Origin: Pisolithus tinctorius
Taxonomy: Eukaryota > Basidiomycota > Agaricomycetes > Boletales > Pisolithaceae
DNA length: 64,000 nucleotides
NCBI GenBank assembly: GCA_024663395.1
Contig: JANFAH010000008.1
Location: 372,001 to 436,000 of the forward strand
Direction of reading: 5' to 3'
Below, one piece after another: positions 1-10,945 of this stretch. The notes below the pieces were generated by a model. It had not been told where the DNA came from and ran no database searches. It saw nothing but the letters and a program-made list of their open reading frames with translations. A program made the position numbers and the translations under genes. Each line of letters starts with the position of its first letter. Positions within the stretch are counted from its first letter, which is position 1.

Positions 1-335
1 TCTTGGTGGAAATCGGGCTTGGGATTGGCCGCAGGTTGAACAGGCACAGGTGACTCTGCAAGGGATGTGATTGCATGAGTGATGGTGGTCATATGCGAGT
101 GGACTGTACCATGGATACCTCCAACTTCCTCTTCCACTCGTTCAAGTATCATGTTCCCTGTGTGTTGCTTTCGTGCTGATGAGGCAGTTGAACCCGCAGT
201 GCTTGAAAGAGCACCCGATACAACAGATTGATCATCATCGTCGTCTGCCTTCCGCTTTCTGGAGCACTCCATATGAGCCGAAATACTCGAGGATGGCTTG
301 ACAGAGCTGACAGACGAGCCATTGAATGATGACGG
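1..335 (-). pseudogene. Myb/SANT-like protein, 3' part beyond the insertion, running off the window edge
   Basis: Reading minus from 335, one frame is open to the window edge (about 110 codons). It is Ser-rich at first, then has a basic/acidic patch (SRKRKADDDDD) and a helical stretch (MILERVEEEVGGIHGTVHSH). This matches the position and character of the C-terminal half of the Myb/SANT-like family. The target-site bases acgg at 332-335 and 13,103-13,106 show that this is the same gene as the exons at 13,103-14,276. It is joined in frame only if the G run at 13,140-13,148 is one base shorter. No stop codon lies inside the window. Confidence 0.7.
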
Positions 336-907
336 TGTGAGGAATCCACATTCCCTGGACGTGTAAGCCCCTATCATTAACCATTCCGTGACTACTGTTA
401 CGTCCGCTCCCCTCTCGCGTTCGCCATTGTTCACGCGCTACCTTCCCACGCCCTCGCTCCTTCTCGCGCAATGCTATACCCGCGGCCGCTGTGCTCCAGT
501 TGTTGTTTTTCCTTGGACTCTTTTTTTTATCATGGTCTCTATTCTTTTAGTGCTTGTAGTACACCCTTGGCCTCTGTTTGGCCTGTCTTCTGTGTACATG
601 CTGTTGCACGGCTTTCCCTTACTGTAGCCTGTCTTACTTAGGTTCCGGGTTTGCCCGGACTATAAAACCCTGTACTTAGGTACAGAATGATACCTTTTGG
701 CACTCGGAAGGTCACCACGAGTTTCTTTTCCACTTTGTCTACACTGCACATCTCGCACTCTGCCGCGCACGAACTACGTATACCACTCGCACTGCTTGCA
801 TTGCCAGTACTACCCCGCGGACCACGCCACGCATGTCACGAAACACTACTGCTACAAAGCGCTGGGTCTCTCCTTCTAGTCCCGACAGTCCAGAATCCCT
901 TGGGATG
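336..907 (+). repeat. Inverted, truncated LTR copy (left end of the outer gypsy element)
   Basis: From TGTGAGG at 336 to about 907 this matches the reverse complement of 12,541-13,102 almost base for base, apart from scattered transitions and a short deletion in the right copy. It contains the LTR promoter (TATAAAA at 661-667), here facing right into the 3' end of pol. The match ends at the shared CCCTTGGGA segment near 905, where pol sequence begins; the last part of the LTR (12,458-12,540 in the other copy) is missing. Confidence 0.9.
645..685 (+). promoter_or_regulatory. LTR core promoter: TATA box between two perfect stem-loops
   Basis: CCGGG-TTTG-CCCGG (645-658) is a perfect inverted repeat just before TATAAAA (661-667). 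CTGTAC-TTAG-GTACAG (670-685) is a second perfect inverted repeat just after it, near the expected transcription start. The same block is unchanged in the right LTR (12,753-12,793, minus strand), although surrounding sequence has diverged. Confidence 0.7.
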
Positions 908-2905
908 ACCTGTGTAGAGAAAGAGTAGAAACGGTCTAGCCAATCCTCATGGTCATCGTCCTCGGGCGGGTTGAGCTCCGACCGCGGACGGCGGGATAAG
1001 CCATCAGGGCCGGCATGCCTGTCCGCAGGAACGTGGATGAGTTTGAACGAGAAAAGGAGGACACCAGCGATCCAGCGATTGATCGTTGCGTTAGGCTGCA
1101 GATCTGGGTTATTTATCATGCCCTTAATATACTTCGCATCTACCTCCACAGTGAAGTTAGCAAGACTGAAGATGTATATGCGTACCGCGTGGAAGAGACC
1201 GTACAACTCAAGCTTGGCCTGGGAGTAGTGGCTTTCCACTTCGTTGAGGGTGATGGACCCGAAGCGACTCGGGTACCGCCTGCCATCTTCGCCGAGCTGG
1301 TAGAGGATGTAGCCAACTGCGATGACCGATGTGTCAACTGCTAAAATTACTTCACGACCGCACTCATAGTCAATCCTTTGGAGTGCAGGGGACTTTACAA
1401 TTTCGTCCTTGAGTCGTTGCATGGCAGTGCATTGTGTTTCGTCCCATGTGAATGGTACGTCTTTCCGTGTGAGCGTGACTAGCAGCCACACAATCTTGGC
1501 GAAATCTTTGATGAAGATGTGTAGCACTCCACAGACACCAAGGAAACCACAGACCTGTGTCAGGTTGCGGCACTTGGGCCAGTCACAGATCTTCTGCACT
1601 TTGCTTTCTTCAGGAATGTGACCTTCAAAGGTGCACTTGTGGCCAATGATCACAGCAGACAGAGCGGCTAGCACGAACTTCTTTGCCGAGACGGTGGCTC
1701 CGATGTTCTGCAAACGCTGAAGGATACAGTTAACAACTATACAGTGATTCCAGATAAATTTCCGAATCCCAGGATTCTCTGGGATAGTCTCATGGGAGCC
1801 ATCTGCGCGCTGATAGCGGGTGGTCTTGGATTTCACGGGGACGTCATCTATGAAAGGCAGGGTATGGTGTGGGATCTCATCCTGGAGCACAAATGCAGTA
1901 TCTCCCTGGTATACCTGTACCGCATTCGCATGACCCTGCGGCAGAGTAGTAAGCCGATGTGGTCCGAGGGGGGTACCGAAGGTGGTGAGGTCGCGGGAAT
2001 CGACGTGGAGTGCGCGCTGGTCATACCCGGAGTAGAGGTCCATCATCGCATACACCACATATCCAGCAAAGGATTCTGCGAGATGTTCTACGAAGGGCAG
2101 AACGGACGCATCGCGAATGGTCACTGCATTCAGGGGCTGTAAGTCATGTACAAGGCAAAGAGACTTTCCGTCTTTCTTTACTACGCAGAACCAGCGGGAG
2201 CAGTAAGCCGCTGTAGAAGGTTCATACATGCCGGACTTGATGCGATCTTTAATCATGTCTATGACCTGGACATGTATCGCGTTCAGGATAGGGATGTTGC
2301 ATTGGACCCAAGGCGTGTGCGGAATCGTAGGAATCTTTACTGGTGGAAAATACCATTCATCTAGGTGTCCGTGCTCTGTAATGTCCCAAGCGAATGCGAG
2401 CTCATGGACCGAAATGAGCCAGGTTACGAGTTTAAGTTCTTCTGGCCAAAGCCAATCTGCAGGATCAAGGTCAAGTTCCACGGCCCGTTCGGCAGTGAAG
2501 CGGATGCCCGGAGCGAAGTCTGGTGGATGGGTTGGAAGTGGTTGGAGACCAGCGAGCGGGTCGTCAGGCAGGCTGTGCACGATGCGGTATTCTTCTGCCA
2601 TCGGGGCAGGTACCGTCTGAACCTTCTTGGCAACCGGCTTGTAAACGAGGGTGTGAACTGCAGGATCTAGTTGATAAACGCTGCCGAATGTGGCTATAGC
2701 AGAGGGGTTTAGTATTGTCTGAGTGGAAGAGAGGAAAGTGAAAGCAGGCGAGGGTATTCCAGTGGGTATGTTCCACGGTACGGGTGCCACGGGCGAAGAG
2801 AAGTTCGTCGAAGTAAAGGCTAATGATGAGACTGTAGGACTGAGGAATGGATAACAGCGGCTAAATAGGAAACAGGACGTTTTAGTAGGCTCTCCCTGAC
2901 CGTTT
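908..2905 (-). pseudogene. pol: Reverse transcriptase-RNase H part of gypsy pol, integrase missing
   Basis: The frame from 2,905 to about 908 encodes a Ty3/gypsy reverse transcriptase (SRWFCVVKKDGK; YAMMDLYSGYDQ; active site FIDDV in place of YxDD) and RNase H (ILAVDTSVIAVGYIL; YSQAKLELYGLFHAVR). It ends with the linker usually seen before integrase (HAGPDGLSRRP, HEDWLDRFYSFS). No integrase zinc finger or DDE domain follows: coding sequence runs straight into the antisense LTR copy, where the frame happens to stay open to a stop at 739. Upstream it is cut from the protease by the nested element. The apparent Met at 2,922 lies in the nested LTR and is an artefact. Confidence 0.85.
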
Positions 2906-2910
2906 GGTGG

Positions 2911-3813
2911 TGTCATATCCATGACTCTTGGACTCGGACTCAGCCCAGTCCGGACCCCTAGCCCCTAACTCTGGTCAACTCCAGTCCCGGTCCAGCCTAG
3001 ACAACCCAATCCTGGCCCTAGATAACTCAACTCCAGCCTGCATAACTCAAGTCCGGTGTTTTACCCCTATCTCCGGTCCATTTCGGCCTCCCGGCCTTGT
3101 GTTGCTCCACCCTGGTCCTCCTAGGTCCATGTCCAGGTCACCCGGACATAACTCCGGTCTGTTTCCCTTTGTTTGTACTATATTTAGTCTAGCCCATTCA
3201 TCTGACTTTGCTTACTGTACAAGTCCTGTGTCTGACCCCGGTATGCCGGTCACCCGGACTTTAGCTATTAGTCTCTGCACAGCCTCTGTGGCTATCCTCA
3301 CTCTTGCTAATCATCTTGCTAATAGCTTATTCACAAGTCCGGCTTCATGTTCTTTACTCCGGACTGGCCTCATGTATTTAACCCCTGTACATACTTCATA
3401 GTACCCTCAGTCAGAATATCAACTTAGTATTACCCTCAACTCTGTACTACCCCTCGAGACTACTCTATAGCTAAGGCCGAGCCTTAAGCTATCCCTGACC
3501 CCTGTCCTGGACCTCTCCCCGGCTTGCATAAGGGTACAGCACATAAGCTGAGACCAAGGGAGGTAGATCCAACCCCGGACCGGCTTCCCCTGTGTGCACT
3601 CCAACACCGGTCGGTTTCCCACGCTCCCGGCCTTGTTCCCGCGCTCCCGGCCTTAAGTCCGGTCCTCCGGACTTAGCCCCTAACCTCCGGCCTCAACTCC
3701 AGTCCAACCGGACTTGGCCCCTGTCTCTCGGCCTTGACTTTGGCCACTCGGACTTAACCCCTGTCACCCGGTCTTGAAGCCTGGTCACTCCGAGGGTAAA
3801 CCCGTACTTCACA
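2911..3813 (+). repeat. Left LTR of the nested element
   Basis: It is 903 bp with TG...CA ends. TATTTAA at 3,376-3,382 lies about 30 bp before AGTCAGAATAT (3,409-3,419), the probable RNA start. It differs from the right LTR at roughly nine sites, most of them C/T or G/A changes in CpG context. Confidence 0.93.
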
Positions 3814-3815
3814 GT

Positions 3816-3826
3816 ATATTCTGACT
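3816..3826 (+). promoter_or_regulatory. Self-priming primer-binding site of the nested element
   Basis: ATATTCTGACT lies two bases after the left LTR. It is the exact reverse complement of AGTCAGAATAT inside each LTR (3,409-3,419 and 9,175-9,185), located at the predicted transcription start. In Tf1/sushi elements the first 11 nt of the RNA anneal to the primer-binding site and are cleaved to prime minus-strand DNA; length, position and complementarity all fit. No TGG-type tRNA site is present here. Confidence 0.75.
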
Positions 3827-6800
3827 CACACTTGTGCAAGTCACTTCATCATGTCTAGGTCCTGCTCTAGAGCCCCTACCCATGACCTTGCCCATTGGGA
3901 CTCATCGGAATACCTCTCATCTGACTCTGGAGCCCAACCCGGAGACCTCTGCTAAAGCAGAGAGGTAACCAGTGACCCTCAGCACTCTGCACACCCCCGG
4001 TTTGCATTACCCCTGACACTATGTCCTTAGTAGTCAAACTTAATGCATCCATTCCCTTACTCCTGCCCTGCCTGCCCCTCGTTTTCTCCTGACTCCGGAC
4101 CGGCCATGTCAGCCCCTGAGTCGGACTCACCATCCGGACTCACCACCAACCTGGGTTCATGCCTGAGCCCACTTCCAAGTCGGAGTTACTCTCCAGACTT
4201 GCCCCTGAGCCGGCCTCAACAACCGGACTCACTTCTGTTAGCTCCCCCGAGCTGTCTCTGACCTCTGGCTGGTCACCCCGGTCTTCACCACAGTCCTTAC
4301 CTCAGTCATCCCAGCACTCTAGCCCAGCTGTCTTTGTCCAGTCCTACTGTACTGGACACTGGGATCTCATCACTCATTTGACCTCCTGACTCCCTGATAT
4401 TGGTCTTCGGACCTCTGTGCACCTCCGGTGCAACCCCCAGGCCTGGACTTGGCCAGTCCTGGCCCTCAACACCTTCCCTGGTTCCCCATCGGCACTCGGC
4501 TTCAGCGGTTTTTGGGTCCGGTCTCCACCCTCGGCCTTTGCTACACCGGCCTTGGAGCCTGGGACCCCCTTCCGGTCTCCAAACTGTCTGTCACCGGCCT
4601 GTCCGGCCCTGGGTTGGCTTGTCCACACTCACCCGGACTTGCCTGGAGCCGGTTTGCCACTTCCCTCGGCCTCCTGCCCCTTGTTACTGGCCCTCTCGGC
4701 CCTGGTTTGATTCAGCCACCTCACCCGGACTTGTCTAGACCTGTTACTAGGTTTGGACCGGTCCTGGCTCCCCTCAGACCTTTTCTGTTCCTTACAGACC
4801 CCTCCTGGGTCTCCCATCCATTGTCCCAGTGCTGCACTAGTCACCTCGGCCTTGGGGTGGTGCTTGTCCTTTGGACTTGCACTGGGCCTCGGCTCTGGTG
4901 GTCTTAGCTAGCACGTGACACCTCTGTTTCAGTCTAGGACCGGTCTGCCAGCCCTCTGGGCCTTAGCCCGGTCCCTGACCTCTCTGCCGGCCTCACTTTT
5001 CACTTAGAGGCACCCCCTGGGCATGCTAGCCCTTTGGACTTGCTCCTGACCCCCGATTTTCAGTCTAGGACCGGTCTGCTGGTCCTCCGGCCCCTATCCC
5101 GGTCCCTGACCTCATTTCCGGTCCTTTCCCTGTCCTCTGTCCACCCCAGGATCCTAACTGGGTCAACAAGTTGGTACTCCGGTACACCAGAAGCCAAACT
5201 GGTGGTCTCAGTAGAGACAAATCAATTAGTGCATTACTCTGTTCCCCTTAGCAGTCCCCCCTGGTTTGTCCTGCCAGGCCTTTGGTTTCACCCGGCTTTA
5301 CAGCCCAGGTCTGGACTCACCAACTCCGGTCCCCTTGTGGCCTGGCTCGTCCTGCCAGTCCCTCGGCCTCAACCTGGCTTTGTAGCCTTGGACCGGACTT
5401 GCTAACTCCGGTCCCCCTATTTGTGTCCGGTTTTTTCCACCTCCAGACTCCTTTATGACCGGTCTCCTGAGTTCCGGTCTTCCCTCCTGCACTAGGCCTT
5501 GTCAGCCCTTGTCTGGCCTGTTATCTCTGGACTTCCTTAGAGCCCCTGACCGGTCTTGCTGATTCCGGCTTTCTTTCTCTTTTCCAGTGTTCATCTCCAG
5601 GCCTCCTCATGGCCCCTGACCGGTCTTGCTCACTCTGGACTTCCTTCTTTTGGCCGGTCTCCCATCTCCGGCCTCCCTCGGCCTTTGATACCCCTTGGGT
5701 AGCTCTATGCTACTCCTCTGTCACTCATTTGGCCTTCGGGCCTCTCCCTCCTCCCGGAACCACCCCTGTCCTCTACCCCAGTGCTATGGTCTTGACCTAG
5801 CACCTCTTTCCGGTCCTTGGTGGACCCAGCTTTGGTTCTCTCTCGGTCTCCGACCCCTGTTTAATCGGCCTTGTCAACCCGTTAGGAACTGAAGTGTCTT
5901 GGTTGTAGGGAACCGACTAGCCCACTCAATAGGCACCCGTTGGTGGCCGAGTGTAGTGCAGTCACCTATCCCCACCTAGTACTAAAAGTTTGCTAACCCC
6001 CCTGATGTCAACCCTGCCTTGGAGCATGAATTTGCTTGCAAGACACCCCGGGCTTCGGCCCATCTGACAAACCCCTGACTCTGCCAGTCTGTTTCCCAGC
6101 TCACCCACTCGCCCTGGAACTTGTATGTTTGCGAGGCCCCTTCGGGTACCAGCTGACCCCTCACCTTCCCCTAACCATTGCTACTGTCACCCCACCATCG
6201 ACTCTGGAACTCTGGTCCTACCCACTCTCCCAACTCCGGTCTTACCGGTTGTCTTTTGGCCTGCCGGTCTTCACCGGCCTTCTGGTTTCCTCTCGGGCTC
6301 TGGTTCTGGCCTGCATACCCTCACCTTTGACTCCGACACTCCTTACTATCCCTGTACCAGTCCGGCCTGCTCTGCCGGCCTTGTATCTCCGGTTTTTAAG
6401 CTTTTCCGGCCTTGAAAAAGCTTCCTGAAACCGGTCTTGACACCTGTTAAGCCGGTCTCAGCATTCTCAGTACTCGGACTTGCAACTCCGGTGGTAGTAC
6501 TCCTACTACCTGTCCAGTACTCTTCTCGGTGGTCCTAGCCCACACCTTGTACCCCTGTAGACTTGGGAAGTCTACCCTAAGAGGGGGATAAGGGACCTCG
6601 CTAGTGACCTACTCTCTTCCAAACCCCTGTCTGCTACCTCTCTGGTGCCCTCAGCACAACCCCACTCGGTCCCTGCACACCGGTCCCCGGTTCCTTGGTC
6701 CAGTCCTTGCATACCAAAGCACTCCCAAACCACCTGCCCTGGGTTGCTCCCAGCCCCTAACATCTGTGTTGGTACTCCGGTCTCACTATCTCAGTAGTCC

Positions 6801-8662
6801 TCGGCCTCAGTGATTGTGTGTTCACCGGTCTCACTGGCCTCGGCCTCCTGTTCTCAGCCTTTCGGCTGGACAACCCCTAGGCCTCACCCGGTCTCCAGAC
6901 CCCCTGAACCGGTCCTCCAATGACTTTTGGCCCTCGGGCTTCTTGCCACCGGAAAACCCACCTCCAACCAACTCCGGACACCCCTAAACCAGACTCAACA
7001 CCCGGACTCACCTCCTATTGACATCTCTAGGCCTTCATTGAACCGGTCTTATGACCTGCTGGTCCCCGGTTCATGCCTAGATATGCTAGGTCCTCTGGTC
7101 CTTGTCCAGACCAAACTCTAGCTGTTGTAGACAGCCCCTAGTCCCTCGCTGACCTCCAGAAGCCCATCCAGCCTGTTTCCAAGGTGCTCTGCACTTGGCC
7201 TTGCCACTTCCAGCCTCGGGTTCACACCTCACTACCCCTGGTTACCCCGGTCTCAGTGTTAGCCTGTCAGCCTACACCGTTTTGGCCTCTGGTTGTCAGC
7301 CCACCAGCTAGAAGGCACCTCAGGTCACCTCTAGCCACCCCAAACCCCTCCAACTCCTTCAGACCGGCCTTCAGCTGGTTGCTCCGGCCCAGCCCAACTC
7401 CAGACCGGTCTCCCTTTGGATTTCTGGCCTTACAGCCCCATCCAGGTCGAGACTGATCCCCATAGCCTTTCTAGCCCTTCTAGCCCTTACTGGCTCCCGA
7501 CTGGTCCCCACCCGGCTTTCCTAACCCTCCCTGACCATTAGACCGGTCTCCGGTTGCCCCTTCCGGTCCTCTCTGGCCCTCAGACCGGTTCCCAGCCTTC
7601 CCAGCCTTCTGTCCCCTTGACCGGTCTTCGGTCTTGCTGTTTTCCCCAGACCAGTCACTTTAGCACAACTGGCTCCACCACTCCCAGTCTTGGTCTCTGG
7701 CTTTTGCCACCCCCGGCCTGAGCCACCCTCGGTCTCAGCCTTCGGCTTTGACCCCTGTCTCTGTCTCGGTTTCCTGTTTCCTTGTCATATGTTTTCTTGG
7801 TTTTCTGTTATCTGTTTTCTTTTTCTGTAGATACACACTTTCAGACCCTGTGACCCCCTGGAGCAGACCTTGGACCTAAACCCGGCCTTCTCGGCACTTC
7901 TCGTGACCCTCCATATCCCTGCAGTGCAGTCCCAGTCCAACTGGTGCATTCCTGGACCGGTTTTCCGGCCTTCCTGGCACCCACCTAGCCTTTGCATCAT
8001 TCCTCTGTCACTCAGCAGCACCTGGTACACCCCTGGACCATCTTATGGTCATCTCCGGACCTCTCTGAACCCTCTCGGCCTCCATGTTACCCCGAACCGG
8101 CTTTGAAGCACACTTCTGGCCCTAGTGGCACACTCCTGGTACATTAGTTGGACATTACTGGTCCCCTGCACATCTTCAGTCTCCGGCTTTCCCTGACCTG
8201 GCCCTGAAGCACACCCCTAGGCCTTACCTGGTCATTCCCAGCCTTCGGTTTGCCTTAACCCAGCTCCGAAGTGCAACTCCGGCCCTCTGAGACATCAGCC
8301 TCAGCTTTCACTGTCTCTGGAAACCCCTGTCCAGCCGGTCTAGTCACTCCCAGACTCGGCTTTGCCCTGTCCCGGCCTGCAGAACCAACTGGCGGCCTCC
8401 TAGACCGGTCTCCGGCCCTCCTTGTTGTTGCTTCTCCAGTCTCGGGTTCCTGGAGCACTCCTCGGACTTGACCCTTGACCCCAAACCCGGCTTATGCCAT
8501 TCTGGTCCGAACTACTGGACCTCCAGTCATTGCTGTCCTGTTTCCCAGCCCTCGGGCTCACCCCTGGCACTGTGTGCACACTCGGACTCACTCTTAGTCA
8601 TGCGACCTCACTGCATAACCCTCTGAGCATATTTCCCTATGGAACCTCAAGGGTTTGGTTCC
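3827..8662 (+). other. Non-coding interior of the nested element
   Basis: About 4.8 kb with no open frame longer than about 160 codons in any frame. The plus strand is C/T-rich and made largely of variants of short words such as ACCGGTCT, CCGGCCT and CCGGACT, a low-order repetitive texture with very many CCGG sites. No gag, protease, reverse transcriptase or integrase motif was seen on either strand. It presumably works only as packaged RNA. Confidence 0.75.
6578..6590 (+). other. Internal second copy of the polypurine tract
   Basis: TAAGAGGGGGATA occurs again, identical over 13 nt, in the middle of an interior that is otherwise pyrimidine-rich. It could act as a central polypurine tract or mark the end of an older element absorbed into this one. 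Confidence 0.55.
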
Positions 8663-8675
8663 TAAGAGGGGGATA
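8663..8675 (+). promoter_or_regulatory. Polypurine tract of the nested element
   Basis: TAAGAGGGGGATA ends one base before the right LTR, the expected place for the plus-strand primer. It fixes the element as plus-oriented. Confidence 0.85.
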
Positions 8676-8676
8676 C

Positions 8677-9579
8677 TGTCATATCCATGACTCTTGGACT
8701 CAGACTCAGCCCAGTCCGGACCCCTAGCCCCTAACTCCGGTCAACTCCGGCCCTGGTCCAGCCTAGACAACCCAATCCTGGCCCTAGATAACTCAACTCC
8801 AGCCTGCATAACTCAAGTCCGGTGTTTTACCCCTATCTCCGGTCCATTTCGGCCTCCCGGCCTTGTGTTGCTCCACCCTGGTCCTCCTAGGTCCATGTCC
8901 AGGTCACCCGGACATAACTCCGGTCTGTTTCCCTTTGTTTGTACTATATTTAGTCTAGCCCATTCATCTGACTTTGCTTACTGTACAAGTCCTGTGTCTG
9001 ACCCCGGTATGCTGGTCACCCGGACTTTAGTTATTAGTCTCTGCACAGCCTCTGTGGCTATCCTCACTCTTGCTAATCATCTTGCTAATAGCTTATTCAC
9101 AAGTCCGGCTTCATGTTCTTTACTCTGGACTGGCCTCATGTATTTAACCCCTGTACATACTTCATAGTACCCTCAGTCAGAATATCAACTTAGTATTACC
9201 CTCAACTCTGTACTACCCCTCGAGACTACTCTATAGCTAAGGCCGAGCCTTAAGCTATCCCTGACCCCTGTCCTGGACCTCTCCCCGGCTTGCATAAGGG
9301 TACAGCACATAAGCTGAGACCAAGGGAGGTAGATCCAACCCCGGACCGGCTTCCCCTGTGTGCACTCCAACACCGGTCGGTTTCCCACGCTCCCGGCCTT
9401 GTTCCCGCGCTCCCGGCCTTAAGTCCGGTCCTCCGGACTTAGCCCCTAACCTCCGGCCTCAACTCCGGTCCAACCGGACTTGGCCCCTGTCTCTCGGCCT
9501 TGACTTTGGCCACTCGGACTTAACCCCTGTCACCCGGTCTTGAAGCCTGGTCACTCCGAGGGTAAACCCGTACTTCACA
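8677..9579 (+). repeat. Right LTR of the nested element
   Basis: Same length and ends as the left LTR. The polypurine tract abuts its start and ggtgg follows its end. Both LTRs contain a 157-codon open frame at the same place; this reflects base composition and repetition, not evidence of a gene. Confidence 0.93.
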
Positions 9580-9584
9580 GGTGG

Positions 9585-10945
9585 ATCATCGATATTCAAA
9601 AACCCCATTCGACTATACTTTGGTGGCTATGGCAGTGCTTGCCGCACTTGCAGCGCGGACAGCCCTCGCACCACGGGCACGTGGGCAAGGTGTACTCGCG
9701 GCCGTCGTTCAGGTCTCAGAGAGTGATCCGCTGTCCGCCGTCGGGATAATCGTTTGTTACTGCACTCATAAGGCAAATGAACGGACGTCCAAGGAGCATG
9801 TCGAAGTTGGCATGTTCAATTACTTGAACCTGTAGCATGACTGGCCCAGCGCCGAAGTCGAGTTTCAGGTTCTCTAGTACGCCTACAGTAGTGTCTTTAG
9901 ACATGTTAGCAGACATCATAGTCATGAGATGATCGCAGCACAATGGAAGCCCGATCTTTTCCCAAACACGCCTGGGCATGGTGACGATTTCCAAACTGGA
10001 ATCTAGTACGCAGTTGATGGTGACGTCGGTCCCAGGAACCTTGGCTTCGATGCAGCGGAGCGGCAGAGTGTGGTGAGCTACAATGGAGCCATCGTCACCG
10101 CAGATAATGCAGTCTCCGTATTCGCGCGTGGTTCTTTGAGGATCGCGGCCGGTCAGTTCATTCACTTGTACTCCTTCTTCATTGTCACTATGAACTACCT
10201 CAATCTCGTTTGTGGTGACGCGTTTTGCCATGGTGATGTCTCTGAACTGTTTGCGAAACTCCAGGGCTACTGCAAATAATTCTTTGACTGGCATGGCAAC
10301 GCTGGTTTCGAGTATGCACTCCACGATACGCTTGGGCGCAGCTTCGTCTTCGAGAGGGAACAAGTAACGGTACTGGTTTTGATTGCGAGCTGCTGGGTAT
10401 GGCGTCTGTGGCGGAACAATTGCCGCGGGAACGGGGTCCTTGCACACAGGCGTTGGAGCCGGATTAGTCGGAGGAACATATGGTTTTGTAGCGGTAGATG
10501 TTGGTGCAGGTGTGGAGGGCTCGGATGCCTGGCGAGCGGCACGCGAACTTTGAACACCAGGGGAAATGATTTCCTCTTCAACAGTGGCTGCGTGCGGGTT
10601 GACTTGTGGAGGGTTGGCAGGACGTGCCGCGGGTCGAGCTGTGATTTCAACTCCATCGAAGTGGGCTTTCTTTCTGTGAGGAATGACTGCTCCCTTGTTA
10701 CCTTTATCTGCTTGGTAGGTAGCCCAAGCTTGAGCGACATATGCTTGGAAGTCAGGGTCAGCTAAGTCTGCGACAGGTTCATCGGCATCTTGGACAGTGT
10801 TTAAGAAGGCAGAAGGCTGGATTTCCAACTGCACGTCAATTTCGGGATGAGCAATGCAGAAGAGGTTAGTGGTGCCTTGCGCAGCCACGTTGCATGGAGC
10901 GGCAGGAGTCGCAGCACGTGCGCTGGCCTGGTCTCTGTCAGCCAT
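9585..10945 (-). pseudogene. pol: Protease region of gypsy pol, with nonsense and frameshift damage
   Basis: An open frame of 409 codons (10,945 to 9,716) ends in a retropepsin-like domain (ITINCVLDSSLEIVTMPRR, later MLLGRPF). The catalytic D-S/T-G triad reads D-S-S here, so the active site looks altered. After GGQRITL comes a TGA at 9,716-9,718 where a CGA codon would continue the family sequence (DLNDGREYTLPTCP), a likely CpG-to-TpG change. A Cys-rich stretch follows (CPWCEGCPRCKCGKHC). A further one-base frameshift lies near 9,600, just before the nested insertion. The frame resumes on the other side at 2,905. Confidence 0.75.

Larger units (their letters stand above)
2911..9579 (+). mobile_element. 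Nested non-autonomous LTR retrotransposon with a non-coding interior
   Basis: Two direct 903-bp repeats (2,911-3,813 and 8,677-9,579) begin TGTCATATCC and end CTTCACA. They are flanked by the 5-bp duplication ggtgg (2,906-2,910 and 9,580-9,584). A polypurine tract (AAGAGGGGGATA) sits just before the right LTR, so the element is in plus orientation. The interior of about 4.9 kb has no long open frame and no gag or pol motif. It is pyrimidine-rich and full of CCGG-containing words. This fits a LARD-like element mobilised in trans by an autonomous relative. LTRs are about 99% alike, so insertion is fairly recent and later than the outer element. Confidence 0.92.

Noticed and set aside
336..907. 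Long terminal inverted repeats of a DNA transposon
   Set aside because: The right copy is a proper 5' LTR with promoter facing gag and a primer-site candidate; no transposase is present. The inversion is better explained as an aberrant LTR copy.
2928..3401. 157-codon frame repeated at 8,694-9,167
   Set aside because: It is inside both LTRs and so is duplicated with them; it has no domain and overlaps the promoter region.
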